From the NCBI GenBank assembly GCA_963815295.1, contig CAWFFZ010000008.1, forward strand, positions 2,108,001 through 2,172,000: a DNA stretch of 64,000 bases, in the 5' to 3' direction. Positions within the stretch are counted from its first letter, which is position 1, and the number at the start of each line of letters is the position of its first letter. This document shows, one piece after another, positions 1-7,162 of this stretch. Both the position numbers and the translations under genes were made by a program. The notes below the pieces were generated by a model that ran no database searches, was not told the DNA's origin, and saw nothing but the letters and a program-made list of their open reading frames with translations. This DNA comes from JACDHG01 sp963815295. GTDB lineage: Bacteria > Actinomycetota > Actinomycetes > Propionibacteriales > Nocardioidaceae.

Positions 1-857
1 TCGGAGTCGTTGCGGGTCTGCAGCTCGGCGCTGAACCCCAGCGACTTCTTGCCCGCACGTTGCTCGATGATGTGCTCGAGCCCCGCAAAGGCGCCGCCGA
101 CGATGAACAAGATGTTCGTCGTGTCGATCTGGATGAACTCCTGGTGCGGGTGCTTGCGCCCGCCCTGCGGTGGCACAGACGCCGTGGTGCCTTCGAGGAT
201 CTTGAGCAGTGCCTGCTGGACGCCCTCCCCGGACACGTCACGGGTGATCGAGGGGTTCTCCGACTTGCGGGCGACCTTGTCGACCTCGTCGATGTAGATG
301 ATGCCGGTCTCGGCCTTCTTGACGTCGTAGTCAGCAGCCTGGATCAGCTTGAGCAGGATGTTCTCGACGTCCTCGCCGACATACCCGGCCTCGGTGAGTG
401 CTGTCGCGTCGGCGATCGCGAACGGCACATTGAGCATCCGCGCCAGGGTCTGCGCGAGGTAGGTCTTGCCGCAGCCCGTCGGGCCGATCATCAAGATGTT
501 GGACTTGGACAGCTCGACCGACTCGTCTTTGTTGCCGCGACTCTGCAGCGCTGTCGCGGCGCCGGCCTGCACCCGCTTGTAGTGGTTGTAGACGGCAACC
601 GAGAGCGACTTCTTCGCAGGGTCTTGACCAATGACGTAGCCGTTGAGGAACTCGTAGATCTCGCGAGGCTTCGGGAGCTCCTCGAGGCCCAACTCGCTGG
701 TCTCGGAGAGCTCTTCTTCGATGATTTCGTTGCACAGGTCGATGCACTCGTCGCAGATGTAGACGCCTGGTCCGGCGATGAGCTTCTTGACTTGCTTCTG
801 GCTCTTTCCGCAGAAAGAGCACTTCAGCAGGTCTGCGCCGTCACCAATACGTGCCAC
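1..857 (-). CDS. clpX: ClpX, ATP-dependent Clp protease unfoldase subunit (partial, 3' end outside window)
   Basis: AAA+ unfoldase that recognises substrates and feeds them to ClpP in the cytoplasm. Only the first ~285 codons are present; the gene runs off the window edge. The start is GTG at 857-855, preceded by GGAGGAG about nine bases upstream. The protein opens with the ClpX zinc-binding domain (cysteines near residues 13, 16, 35 and 38, CSFCGK...CDECIDLC), followed by Walker A GPTGCGKT near residue 125 and Walker B IYIDEVDK. It lies 104 bp downstream of clpP2 on the same strand, the usual actinobacterial order. Identification is from direct motif recognition and is secure. Confidence 0.97.
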   Translation of the reverse strand, partial: MARIGDGADLLKCSFCGKSQKQVKKLIAGPGVYICDECIDLCNEIIEEELSETSELGLEELPKPREIYEFLNGYVIGQDPAKKSLSVAVYNHYKRVQAGAATALQSRGNKDESVELSKSNILMIGPTGCGKTYLAQTLARMLNVPFAIADATALTEAGYVGEDVENILLKLIQAADYDVKKAETGIIYIDEVDKVARKSENPSITRDVSGEGVQQALLKILEGTTASVPPQGGRKHPHQEFIQIDTTNILFIVGGAFAGLEHIIEQRAGKKSLGFSAELQTRNDS

Positions 858-961
858 CTGCGACGTCTCCTCCGCGTGTCGGGGCCGGTATCGCCAGCAC
901 CTGGGGCCGAACTTCCATGTTGACCGTACCTGTCGGCACCGTCAATCACTGGCATCTCCAA

Positions 962-1621
962 CTAGGCGTTCGCCGGTGTCGCCTTCTGCGACTCCAGAAC
1001 CTGGTCAATAAGACCGTACTCGATCGCCTGCTCCGCCGTGAGGATCTTGTCTCGTTCGATGTCGTGGCTGACCTCGGCGATCGACTTGCCGGTGTTATCG
1101 GAGATCATCTGCTCGAGCAGCGAGCGCATCCGCAGGATCTCGTTGGCCTGGATCTCGATATCGCTCGCCTGGCCGTAGCTGCTCTCGGTGTAGGGCTGGT
1201 GGATCAAGATCCGGCTGTTGGGAAGGGCGAGTCGCTTGCCCTTCGTGCCGGCCGCCAGGAGCACCGCAGCAGCCGACGCCGCCTGACCCAAGCAGACCGT
1301 CTGCACGTCGGGCTTGAGGTAGCGCAGCGTGTCGTAGATCGCCGTCAGCGCAGTGAACGACCCGCCGGGCGAGTTGATGTAGATGCTGACGTCGCGGTCG
1401 GGGTCCATCTGCTGCAAGCACAGCAGCTGCGCCATCACAGCATTGGCGATGTCATCGCTGATGGGTGTGCCGAGGAAGATGATGCGGTCCTCGAACAGCT
1501 TGGCGAACGGGTCGATGCGCCGGACGCCGTACGACGTCCGCTCCTCCCACTGAGGGATGAAGTACTCGGCGCGCGGTGCAGTCAGCTCGTGGAGCTCTTG
1601 GTGTTTCATCAAGGGGTTCAT
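962..1621 (-). CDS. clpP2: ClpP2, ATP-dependent Clp protease proteolytic subunit 2
   Basis: Serine peptidase subunit that assembles with ClpP1 into the actinobacterial ClpP1P2 barrel. Family motifs are clear: catalytic Ser in QAASAAA, His in LIHQP and Asp in GLIDQV, plus YINSPGG. Two starts compete. ATG at 1621 has a clean GGAGG seven bases upstream and gives 219 residues; ATG at 1666 adds 15 residues and overlaps the clpP1 stop as ATGA. I prefer 1621 for the ribosome binding site, though translational coupling through 1666 is possible. It sits between clpP1 and clpX in one operon. Confidence 0.95.
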   Translation of the reverse strand: MNPLMKHQELHELTAPRAEYFIPQWEERTSYGVRRIDPFAKLFEDRIIFLGTPISDDIANAVMAQLLCLQQMDPDRDVSIYINSPGGSFTALTAIYDTLRYLKPDVQTVCLGQAASAAAVLLAAGTKGKRLALPNSRILIHQPYTESSYGQASDIEIQANEILRMRSLLEQMISDNTGKSIAEVSHDIERDKILTAEQAIEYGLIDQVLESQKATPANA

Positions 1622-1662
1622 AGTGGAGCCTCCGAAGTCGGCGGGGTTAGCGGGGTGATTGC

Positions 1663-2271
1663 TCATTCGAAACCCCTCGGGCCGTCTTTCTTGCCCCCGT
1701 GGACCTCCGTGGCTTGCTCGACGACATGGTCGATGAAGCCGTACTCCTTAGCCTGGTCTGCCGTGAACCAGCGGTCGCGGTCGGCGTCGAGCTCGACCTG
1801 CTCGAGCCCCTGACCAGTGTGCCTGCTGATGAGCTCGAAGAGGACCTTCTTGATGTAGAGAGACTGCTCTGCCTGGATCTTGATGTCTGAGGCCGAGCCG
1901 CCGAGTCCTCCGGACGGCTGGTGCATCATGATCCGCGCGTGCGGCAGGGCGTGCCGTTTGCCCTTGGCGCCGGCGCAGAGCAGGAACTGTCCCATCGACG
2001 CTGCCAGCCCCATGCCAAAGGTGGCGACGTCGTTGGAGATGTACTGCATGGTGTCGTAGATCGCCATCCCGGCGTCGACAGAGCCGCCTGGCGAGTTGAT
2101 GTAGAGGAAGATGTCAGAGGTCGGGTCCTCGGCGTTCAGCAGGAGCATCTGGGCGCAGATCGCGTTGGCGTTCTGGTCCTTGACCTCGGAGCCGAGGAAG
2201 ACGATCCGCTCCTTGAGCAGCCGCTGGTAGATGTGGTCGTCGAGCCCGGCCTGGGACTTGTCGCCGTTCAT
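1663..2271 (-). CDS. clpP1: ClpP1, ATP-dependent Clp protease proteolytic subunit 1
   Basis: First proteolytic subunit of the ClpP1P2 complex. Catalytic residues are visible as Ser in GLAASMGQ, His in MMHQPSGG and Asp in GFIDHV, with YINSPGGSVDAG ahead of them. ATG at 2271 gives 202 residues; an in-frame GTG at 2301 would add ten residues, and neither has a strong ribosome binding site. The stop overlaps the upstream clpP2 start candidate (ATGA). A 6-bp perfect hairpin (2324-2338) and a ClgR-like site (2353-2366) lie in the leader. In related genomes tig is directly upstream; here tig is ~12 kb away. Confidence 0.95.
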   Translation of the reverse strand: MNGDKSQAGLDDHIYQRLLKERIVFLGSEVKDQNANAICAQMLLLNAEDPTSDIFLYINSPGGSVDAGMAIYDTMQYISNDVATFGMGLAASMGQFLLCAGAKGKRHALPHARIMMHQPSGGLGGSASDIKIQAEQSLYIKKVLFELISRHTGQGLEQVELDADRDRWFTADQAKEYGFIDHVVEQATEVHGGKKDGPRGFE

Positions 2272-2352
2272 CTCGATGTGTGTGGAGTCTTTGGGGTTCA
2301 CGTGACCGACCCTAGCGGCCGGTCGTGGCAAAGCCACGGGACTTCGGTGCTT

Positions 2353-2366
2353 GTTCGCTGTCGGCG
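2353..2366. promoter_or_regulatory. Candidate ClgR-type operator upstream of clpP1
   Basis: GTTCGCTGTCGGCG contains the CGC-N5-GCG core described for the actinobacterial Clp activator ClgR. It lies 51-95 bp upstream of the possible clpP1 starts, where such sites normally occur. The right flank fits the consensus poorly, and any single short match can be chance. The same interval also holds the divergent NUDIX gene's upstream region. Confidence 0.45.
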
Positions 2367-2406
2367 CACGGCGCGAGTGACAGCCGCGCTCAGTAGACTT
2401 CCGCGG

Positions 2407-2949
2407 GTGTCCGAGTCCGACCGTGCTGCACAGCGCATCCGGCCCGCGGCGCGGGCGATCGTCATGGACAGCGATCGTCGCGTCTTGCTCGTGCATTTCG
2501 ACTTCCCCGCAGACAACCTGCCCACCGGTCTGTGGGCATGCCCGGGCGGCGGTCTCGACCCTGGCGAAAGCGTCACTGACGGGCTGGTCCGGGAGCTGCG
2601 CGAGGAACTTGGCCTCGAGATCGACGACCCCGGCTCCCCGGTGTGGGTCAAGGAGCACATCTTCCCAATGACCCGGTGGGACGGTCAGCACGACACCTAC
2701 TTCTTGGTCGAGGTGGAGGCGTTCGACCCGCACCCCGACTTCACCGAGGCCGAGCTCAGGGCCGAGAACCTCGACGGGATGCGCTGGTGGACCTATGCCG
2801 AGGTTCAGGAGGCGCAGCACCGGTACGACGCCGACGCCACTCGTGACCCCGGCTACGTCACGTTCTCGCCTCGACGCTTCGGCCACCTGCTGGCCGACCT
2901 GGTGCGCAACGGCCGCCCGCCCGAGCCGATCCGACTCCCGGCGCTCTAG
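2407..2949 (+). CDS. NUDIX hydrolase
   Basis: Predicted to hydrolyse a nucleoside diphosphate linked to another moiety; the substrate cannot be told from sequence. The 180-residue protein has a complete Nudix box, G-x5-E-x7-REL-x-EE-x-GL, at about residues 50-72, following LWACPGGGLDPGES. The GTG start at 2407 is chosen because the family-like N-terminus (beta strand RAIVMDSDRRVLLV) begins about 14 residues later; upstream in-frame sequence is antisense to clpP1. It is divergent from clpP1 and convergent with the frameshifted SRPBCC gene. Confidence 0.88.
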   Translation: MSESDRAAQRIRPAARAIVMDSDRRVLLVHFDFPADNLPTGLWACPGGGLDPGESVTDGLVRELREELGLEIDDPGSPVWVKEHIFPMTRWDGQHDTYFLVEVEAFDPHPDFTEAELRAENLDGMRWWTYAEVQEAQHRYDADATRDPGYVTFSPRRFGHLLADLVRNGRPPEPIRLPAL

Positions 2950-2985
2950 CGGTCCAGCGATCTAGCGGTCTGCCCGGAGGGGCGG

Positions 2986-3454
2986 TCAAGCCTCGGCTAA
3001 CGCCTTGATCCGTTCGAGGGTGGTCTGCATTCCCGTCGCTATCTCGTCGTTGTGACGAATCACCCCGCCAAGCAATGCCCGCGCGAATGCTGCCGCTCCG
3101 CCGGGTATGCCGTTGGGCATGTCGCGGCGCTCGGTCAGCCGAGTGCCGGTGCCGTCGGCCTCGACCTGATAGCTCCACTGGGCTCGGTTCTCGAAGACGG
3201 TCCACCCGATGGCGCGCCCTTCGTCATACAGGTGGACTCGTGATGTCGTCGGCCAGACCATCAGCTTGCGCCGGTTGAACCCGGTGAGGCGGCTGCCCGG
3301 CGCGGGCATGGCCGCCGCCCCAGACGACCACCTTTCGGCACTCGGGGCTCCACTCGCCCGTGCGTCGCACATCAGACACGATCCGCCAGACGTCGGCGGG
3401 GCTTGCCTCGATGTGGATCGACACCTCGAGGGGAGGGATGGGCTCAGTGGTCAT
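2986..3454 (-). pseudogene. SRPBCC-family (polyketide cyclase/dehydrase-like) protein, frameshifted
   Basis: A START/SRPBCC-type small-molecule-binding protein split over two frames. Codons from ATG 3454 read ...EASPADVWRIVSDV...GEWSPECRKV, the usual N-terminus. Near 3313, in a GGC-rich run, the frame must change to continue with PAPGSRLTGFNRR and the normal C-terminal half ending at 2986. Together the pieces make a typical ~150-residue member. One indel is enough to restore it, so either recent inactivation or a sequencing error fits. Its ATG overlaps the stop of the upstream lipase-like gene (ATGA), implying cotranscription. Confidence 0.75.
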
Positions 3455-4626
3455 CCACGGCTCCGCGCGGTCGGCGCGGACCCACCCAACCAGCGGGCGA
3501 GGTCTGCATGCACGAGCGGATGGTTGAGCAGGTCGAAGTGATGCGCCGAGGTGAGCTGTCGGAAGTCGGCGTCGACGTTGGCGCCGCGGCCTTGGGCGCT
3601 GTCGAGCAGGACGAGCAGGTCTCCGAACAGCCGGCCGGCCAGGGCCCGCTGTCCCCGGCCCAGGGTCGCGCCAACGCAGTGGTAGGTCGCCGCGCGCCAC
3701 ACCAGGGCGTCGGCCCCGATCCCGTCGTGCATGTCGCGGATACCGACGCTGCGCTCGTCGAGGATCGTTGCGAACGGAGCAACTTCGGGCAGCCGTCGCA
3801 TGGCTGGGATGGCGCGGTTGACCAGGCGTTCGAGCGGCGCGCCGCCGTTGGGGGCGCCGAGCAGCACGATGTGAGAGACGCGGTCCGCCCACCGTGTCTC
3901 GCCGGCGTGCGCCGCTGCCGCACGCACCACGAGGCCGCCCAGGGAGTGCCCAACGAACGCCACCTCCGCCACCGGTCGCGGCCATGCCGCGACCAGCCGG
4001 TCGACGAGGGCGGCAAGTTCGGCGGCGTTCTCGCCGATCGGCAGGCCGCTGTTGAACCGGACGGCGAGTGGTGTCCACTGCCTGCCTGCGCGCAAGGTCT
4101 CGAGGTAGGTGGGGCCGCGCTCGTCGCAGCGGTAGCTCCAGCACGCGTCGTCCTCGCAGAGGCCGTGCACGAACACGACGATGCGCTCCGTCGCCTCGGG
4201 GTATGCCGCCTGGAGTGATCCGTGGCTGAGCTCGAGGTCGCGTCCGTGCAGCCGGAACGCCGCACTGATCGCGGCCGGGTCACCGTGGTCGCGCAGCAGG
4301 TCGCCGCCGAGGCCGTTGACGATGGCTCGCATCCGTCGTCCGCGCGCCCCGTCGTCGAGCCGGGTCGAGGTGCCGACGCCCAGCATGCCGACCCCGCCGA
4401 GCGCACGGGTGGCCAGCCCGACGCCGCCGTAAATGCCGCCAGTGAAGGCGTCGTAGAGGCGACCGATGGGGGTGTGACGCTGGCGGGTCAGTGTCAGGAA
4501 TCGGCCGGCTATTGCTCGGTGGACCTCGCGCGTCGTACCCACGAGCAGTCGGTCTGCGTAGCCCGCGGCGAGGTGGGCGGCGTCTGCCAGGGTCGGCTCC
4601 GTCGTCCGAACGTTCACGCTCGTCAC
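3451..4626 (-). CDS. Alpha/beta-hydrolase, lipase-like (PGAP1-type)
   Basis: Predicted serine esterase or lipase of 391 residues. The core begins near residue 145 with the strand VVFVHGLCEDD (oxyanion-hole HG), and the nucleophile elbow GHSLGG lies near residue 226; a candidate acid and a late histidine (SAHHFDLL) follow. The N-terminal ~140 residues are helical and lack a signal peptide, so the protein is probably cytoplasmic or membrane-associated. The substrate is unknown. Its stop overlaps the start of the SRPBCC gene. The upstream region carries short direct repeats that might be regulatory. Confidence 0.85.
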   Translation of the reverse strand: MTSVNVRTTEPTLADAAHLAAGYADRLLVGTTREVHRAIAGRFLTLTRQRHTPIGRLYDAFTGGIYGGVGLATRALGGVGMLGVGTSTRLDDGARGRRMRAIVNGLGGDLLRDHGDPAAISAAFRLHGRDLELSHGSLQAAYPEATERIVVFVHGLCEDDACWSYRCDERGPTYLETLRAGRQWTPLAVRFNSGLPIGENAAELAALVDRLVAAWPRPVAEVAFVGHSLGGLVVRAAAAHAGETRWADRVSHIVLLGAPNGGAPLERLVNRAIPAMRRLPEVAPFATILDERSVGIRDMHDGIGADALVWRAATYHCVGATLGRGQRALAGRLFGDLLVLLDSAQGRGANVDADFRQLTSAHHFDLLNHPLVHADLARWLGGSAPTARSRG

Positions 4627-4670
4627 CCTACGGTCGGTCTGCCGCCCACAGCTGCCTCCCGCCCCGCCGA

Positions 4671-4799
4671 CTGGTCACAAATGCACTGCCCACTGGTCAC
4701 ATGCCCAATGCAGCATCCGCGCCAACTGGTCAAGATGCACTGGCAGAACGCGCCACCACTCGGCACAGCAAACGTGACCACTCGGCACCGCAAACCTGA
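4671..4799. repeat. Cluster of short direct repeats (CTGGTCA motifs and a 22-bp tandem duplication)
   Basis: CTGGTCA occurs at 4671, 4693 and 4726, each followed by an ATGC element. Then a 22-bp unit beginning CCACTCGGCAC is present twice in tandem (4756-4777 and 4778-4799) with two mismatches, and a further partial copy may run into 4800-4808. The cluster fills the gap between the response-regulator stop and the lipase-like gene start. Function unknown; operators or a decayed repeat element are both possible. Confidence 0.7.
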
Positions 4800-4808
4800 C
4801 CTCTCGGG

Positions 4809-5453
4809 TTAGCCGCGGAGGTAGGCCAGAACCGCCAGCACCCGCCGGTTGTCGTCACCGTCGACGGGCAGGTCCAGCTTCGAGAAGATGCTGTTGCTGT
4901 GCTTGCTGACCGCCTTCTCGGTGACGAAGAGGCCAGCCGCGATGGCGGCGTTGGAGCGGCCCTCGGCCATCAGCGCCAGCACCTCACGTTCGCGGGCGGT
5001 CAGCCGGTCGAGCGGATCGTCCGTGCGCGGGCGCGCCAGCAGTGACGACACCACCTCAGGGTCGAGGACCGTCCCGCCCGCGGCCACCCGACGCACGGCG
5101 TCGACAAACTCGGACACGTCCGCCACCCGATCCTTCAGCAAATAGCCGACCGCGCCTTCACCACTCTCGAGGAGCTCGCGGGCGTAGAGCTGCTCGACAT
5201 ACTGCGACAGCACCAGGACCGGCAGCCCGGGACGCTCGGCGCGGGCAGCGATCGACGCGCGGAGCCCTTCGTCGGTGAACGTCGGCGGCAGCCGTACGTC
5301 GACGACCGCCACATCGGTCTCCTGCTCACGCAGCGCCCGCTCGAGCGACGGGGCGTTGTCCACCGACGCCACCACGTCGAAGTCGTGGGCCTCGAGCAGC
5401 CGCGTCATACCGTCGCGAAGCAGAGCATGGTCTTCGGCGAGGATCACCCGCAC
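4809..5453 (-). CDS. LuxR/NarL-family response regulator
   Basis: DNA-binding output partner of the adjacent histidine kinase. The receiver domain (residues ~1-120) has the acidic pocket in VILAEDH and the phospho-accepting Asp in VAVVDVRLP. The C-terminal LuxR helix-turn-helix reads LTAREREVLALMAEG with NAAIAAGLFVTEKAVSKH. GTG at 5453 has GGGGGAC upstream and starts at the usual receiver N-terminus; GTG at 5489 would add 12 residues. It is the second gene of the kinase-regulator pair, separated from the kinase by a large inverted repeat. The likely target is the divergent MMPL transporter gene (inference from gene order). Confidence 0.93.
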   Translation of the reverse strand: MRVILAEDHALLRDGMTRLLEAHDFDVVASVDNAPSLERALREQETDVAVVDVRLPPTFTDEGLRASIAARAERPGLPVLVLSQYVEQLYARELLESGEGAVGYLLKDRVADVSEFVDAVRRVAAGGTVLDPEVVSSLLARPRTDDPLDRLTAREREVLALMAEGRSNAAIAAGLFVTEKAVSKHSNSIFSKLDLPVDGDDNRRVLAVLAYLRG

Positions 5454-5524
5454 GACGGCCGTCCCCCGGCTCGCTGGAATCTCACGCACCCCAAACTAGT
5501 GCTGCGACGGCTCGCTCCACGCAA

Positions 5525-5591
5525 CCGAACACCCGCTACCCCGCGAACAGAGGCAGATTTGGCCTCGATTCGCGGGTCAGCGGGTGTTTGG
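5525..5591. repeat. 30-bp imperfect inverted repeat between kinase and regulator genes
   Basis: Arms 5525-5554 and 5562-5591 pair over 30 bp with five mismatches around a seven-base loop; the conserved core is AACACCCGCT and CCCGCGAA. No T-run follows on either strand, so it is not a canonical intrinsic terminator. It lies between the histidine-kinase stop and the response-regulator start, so it could act as an attenuator, an mRNA stabiliser or a small mobile repeat. Confidence 0.75.
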
Positions 5592-5605
5592 TCGAGGGCG
5601 GCGGC

Positions 5606-6991
5606 TCAGCGCTCCAGCTCGCACGGGATCCGGATGTCGACGATCGTCGGCCCGCCGTCCGGGCTCGACAAGGCGAGCCGCCCGTCGAAGGCCGCCAACC
5701 GCTTGGCAATCCCCCGCAGCCCCGTGCCGTGCTCCACCTGCGCACCACCACGCCCGTCGTCGCCGACCTCCACCCGCAACGCGTTGTCGACGTACCCCAT
5801 CCGGACCCAGGCACGTCGGGCGCCGGAGTGCTTCCCGATGTTGGCCAGGAACTCGGCCACCGCGAAGTAGGCCGCCGACTCGACCGGCGCCGGCACCCGC
5901 GCGGTCAAACCCGACTCGACCAGCACGGGGATCGGCATGTCCATCGCCAGCGCCTCGACTGCGCCTTCGAGACCGCGGTCGGCCAGAACGGGAGGATGAA
6001 TGCCCCGTACGACGCTGCGCAGGTCGCCCAGCGCGGCTGTCGTCGTCGTGCGCGCCTCGGCCAGCATCTGCCGCGCGGCCTCAGGGTCGTTGCGCAGCAA
6101 CTCATCGGCCATCCCCAGGCTGATGCCGAGGGCGACCAGCCGTGCCTGGGCGCCGTCGTGCAAGTCTCGCTCGATGCGCCGGAGTTCCGCTGCTGACGCG
6201 TCCACGGTGTCGGCCCGTGACGTCGACAGGGCCTCGACACGTTGCTCGAGCCGCTCAGTGCGGTTGGACAGGATCGCCCGGTCAACGACCGCATGCAGCC
6301 GCACGAGCGGCTTGATCAGCGTCCACCAGAGGGCAAAGAAGACCACGGCGCCGATCCAGTACAGGAACGACTCTGCCTGTGTGTCCAGCATCATGAAGCC
6401 GAGGTCGGTGTCGAACACACCGTCCGGAGTCACCCAGAAGATGAACGGAAACACCAGGTACCAACCGATCGCCAGCCCCAACGACACGGCGACGATCGCA
6501 ATCACCCAGCCGAACGTGAAGGTCACGAACAGCCAGCCGAGATCACGCCAGCGGGCGCCGTCGCCAGCCCAACGTTGCAACTTGCCAAGCACCCCGAGGC
6601 CCTTAGTGGGTTTGTAGAACGACCGCACCGGTTCGCGAAGGATCCGGCTCGCGATCCGGCGATGGACCTCGGCGAGCGCCGCAACCAGAGGCACGACGAT
6701 CGCCAGCATCAGCACTCCAACCGTCACGATCGTCAACGGGATCGCGACCACATGGACGACGAAGAGCGCGATGGCCGGGATCGCCAGGAGCATGTACGCC
6801 GCCGCATAGCCGGTCGCTGCGAGCCGACCCAGCGGCGGCAAGGCCGCCAGGTGGTTGGCCGTCGTCGGCCGGTCGGGCCGGGTCGGGCTCGGCGGCGTCG
6901 TCATCGTGGGTCCTTCATATCGCGGGTTCGACGTCGGGGGCTGGTCGACGTACGGGCCGGGACTACCGGCGTGGGGAGCTGTGCTCGACAT
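5606..6991 (-). CDS. Sensor histidine kinase (HisKA_3 type) with membrane sensor domain
   Basis: Membrane kinase of 461 residues. A proline-rich N-terminus (~1-70) precedes about five hydrophobic segments (~80-250), matching the 'putative sensor' domain of actinobacterial kinases. The phospho-accepting His lies in RDLHDGAQARL near residue 270; the ATPase domain follows with an N-box (FLANIGKHSG) and DDGRGG. ATG at 6991 is preferred over 7021 because GAAGGA lies six bases upstream. It is cotranscribed with the NarL-type regulator and divergent from an MMPL transporter, a recurrent actinobacterial arrangement suggesting envelope-stress or lipid-export sensing. Confidence 0.93.
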   Translation of the reverse strand: MSSTAPHAGSPGPYVDQPPTSNPRYEGPTMTTPPSPTRPDRPTTANHLAALPPLGRLAATGYAAAYMLLAIPAIALFVVHVVAIPLTIVTVGVLMLAIVVPLVAALAEVHRRIASRILREPVRSFYKPTKGLGVLGKLQRWAGDGARWRDLGWLFVTFTFGWVIAIVAVSLGLAIGWYLVFPFIFWVTPDGVFDTDLGFMMLDTQAESFLYWIGAVVFFALWWTLIKPLVRLHAVVDRAILSNRTERLEQRVEALSTSRADTVDASAAELRRIERDLHDGAQARLVALGISLGMADELLRNDPEAARQMLAEARTTTTAALGDLRSVVRGIHPPVLADRGLEGAVEALAMDMPIPVLVESGLTARVPAPVESAAYFAVAEFLANIGKHSGARRAWVRMGYVDNALRVEVGDDGRGGAQVEHGTGLRGIAKRLAAFDGRLALSSPDGGPTIVDIRIPCELER

Positions 6992-7162
6992 GTTGCGTCC
7001 TTCGTTGGTTGGTCGCTCCATCGTCGCCGCCCACGGCCGTCACCACAGTAGGCCTACCACCACTCTCGATGTGGTGCTGACGCCCCTGACGTACGTCGTC
7101 TGGGCCGACAGGTTTGAGGTGCCGGGCGAGTGCTCGGCCCTGACAGACAAGGGGAAACCACC

